Shown here one piece after another: positions 63,301 through 64,000 of a DNA stretch of 64,000 nt. A program made the position numbers and the translations under genes. The stretch lies in NCBI RefSeq assembly GCF_900199545.1, contig NZ_LT962671.1:1263145-1327144 (forward strand), given 5' to 3'. This DNA comes from Raoultibacter massiliensis (GTDB lineage: Bacteria > Actinomycetota > Coriobacteriia > Coriobacteriales > Eggerthellaceae). The notes beneath the pieces were generated by a model that did not search any database, was not told where the DNA came from, and worked only from the letters and a program-made list of their open reading frames with translations. How positions within the stretch are numbered: position 1 is the first letter of the stretch; every line of letters begins with the position of its first letter.

Positions 63301-64000
63301 ATGGAAGAATTGATTCGCATCGAGCGACTGAGTTTCGGCAAGGATGCCATCGGGCATCGGGCGGACGGTAAAACCGTCTTCGTCGACGGAGGCGTACCGG
63401 GCGATGCGCTGCGGGTGACCATCGACGAGGAGAAGCCGAACTTCTGCCTTGCCCATATCGTCGAGGTGGTCGAAGCATCCCCCGACCGCGTGCAGGCGCC
63501 GTGCGTCTACGCAGGGATATGCGGAGGATGTCCCTGGCAGCACATCGCGTATGCCGCACAGCTTGAGGCAAAGCGCGCCAACGTGGTTTCGGCACTCGTG
63601 CGCACGGCGCACTTCAATGACCAAGCGGCCGAAGAGCTCGTATCCGCCTGCCTGCCGAGCAAACGGGAGATGGGCTATCGCAATAAAATCGAGCTTGGCG
63701 CCACCCGCGATAAAGCAGGGCGCTTCGAACTCGGTTTTCGCAAAGGCGAATCGCACGATCTCGCCATCGTCGATTCCTGCCCCGTCGCCCACGAAGCTCT
63801 CGCCAAAGCTCCAAAGGCGCTGCGGGGAGCGCTTCGCTACCTCCAGCGCTCCGAGGACCTCGGCATCTTCCGCGTGGGCATCCGTCACAGCTTGCGCACC
63901 CACGATTTGGAAATCGCGCTCTGGACGGCTCCGGGACCGTTTCCCCGCAAGGCGGTCGCAACCACGCTTGAAAGCGCCCTCAAGACAACAAGCGTAGTCA
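63301..64000 (+). CDS. rlmD: 23S rRNA uracil-5-methyltransferase, RlmD/RumA type (partial)
   Basis: About 233 residues are visible; the gene runs off the right edge. The N-terminus has the TRAM RNA-binding domain (IRIERLSFGKDAIGHRADGK; DGGVPGDALRV). It is followed by [4Fe-4S] ligands in CVYAGICGGCPWQHIAY and a fourth Cys in VDSCPVAHE. This order defines the RlmD/TrmA class; the methyltransferase domain with catalytic Cys is beyond the window. The ATG at 63301 has AGGACCCC upstream, a modest site. Confidence 0.85.
   Translation, partial: MEELIRIERLSFGKDAIGHRADGKTVFVDGGVPGDALRVTIDEEKPNFCLAHIVEVVEASPDRVQAPCVYAGICGGCPWQHIAYAAQLEAKRANVVSALVRTAHFNDQAAEELVSACLPSKREMGYRNKIELGATRDKAGRFELGFRKGESHDLAIVDSCPVAHEALAKAPKALRGALRYLQRSEDLGIFRVGIRHSLRTHDLEIALWTAPGPFPRKAVATTLESALKTTSVV

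Overview
The window is about 60% GC and looks like the chromosome of an anaerobic actinobacterium of the Coriobacteriia, most likely family Eggerthellaceae (inference from gene content and protein style). Supporting signs are a Tat-lipoprotein flavin reductase next to a membrane LuxR-type gene, a Psr/Dms-like molybdoenzyme operon, two different [NiFe] hydrogenases, rubrerythrin, and a complete mre/rod cell-shape operon. No prophage, insertion sequence, CRISPR array or rRNA gene was seen.

Region 1 (1-9 kb): truncated LuxR-type membrane gene (-), divergent flavin reductase, gltX overlapping a ferredoxin-like protein, a convergent DUF2798 membrane protein, a 509-bp gap with a strong operator-like palindrome, then NUDIX, a tandem-repeat membrane protein and a thioesterase. 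Region 2 (9-16 kb): respiratory operon of two membrane-anchored Fe-S subunits, a Tat-exported molybdopterin enzyme, its TorD-like chaperone and an NrfD-type quinone-linked subunit, then a GntR regulator and an SPFH protein. Region 3 (16-29.8 kb): dipeptidase, DMT exporter, mfd, nth, a sigma/anti-sigma-like/vWA lipoprotein set, a lone hydrogenase maturation protease with a small membrane protein, an FMN reductase, and a translationally coupled AraC regulator plus DMT exporter. Region 4 (29.9-34.3 kb): group 1 respiratory hydrogenase (small, large, cytochrome b) and rubrerythrin.

Region 5 (34.5-45 kb): pheA, a perfect parS centromere site, a manganese riboswitch with mntP, a cluster-less MutY-like glycosylase, an Fe-S type Rrf2 regulator, a degenerate AAA-like protein, a HAD phosphatase, and a MarR-controlled heterodimeric ABC exporter. 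Region 6 (45-56 kb, minus): mreB-mreC-mreD-mrdA-rodA-DUF697-radical SAM-DUF2344, then tRNA-Asp. MreC carries its core domain twice. Region 7 (56-62.8 kb, minus): sulfhydrogenase-type hydBGDA, ndk, a TPR membrane protein and cyclophilin. The window closes with tRNA-Arg and the start of an RlmD-type rRNA methyltransferase.

How it works together: H2 can be oxidised outside the membrane by Hya and feed quinones through cytochrome b. The NrfD/Fe-S/molybdoenzyme operon and the flavin reductase are candidate terminal reductases. The soluble Hyd complex links H2 to NAD(P) or to sulfur/polysulfide. The single protease gene is needed only for Hya, because HydA already ends at its metal-binding motif. 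The parS site suggests this part of the chromosome is not far from the replication origin. No clearly new multi-gene system was found. The most unusual items are the duplicated MreC, the doubly anchored Fe-S pair, and the probable CTG-started, hairpin-containing sigma factor gene.
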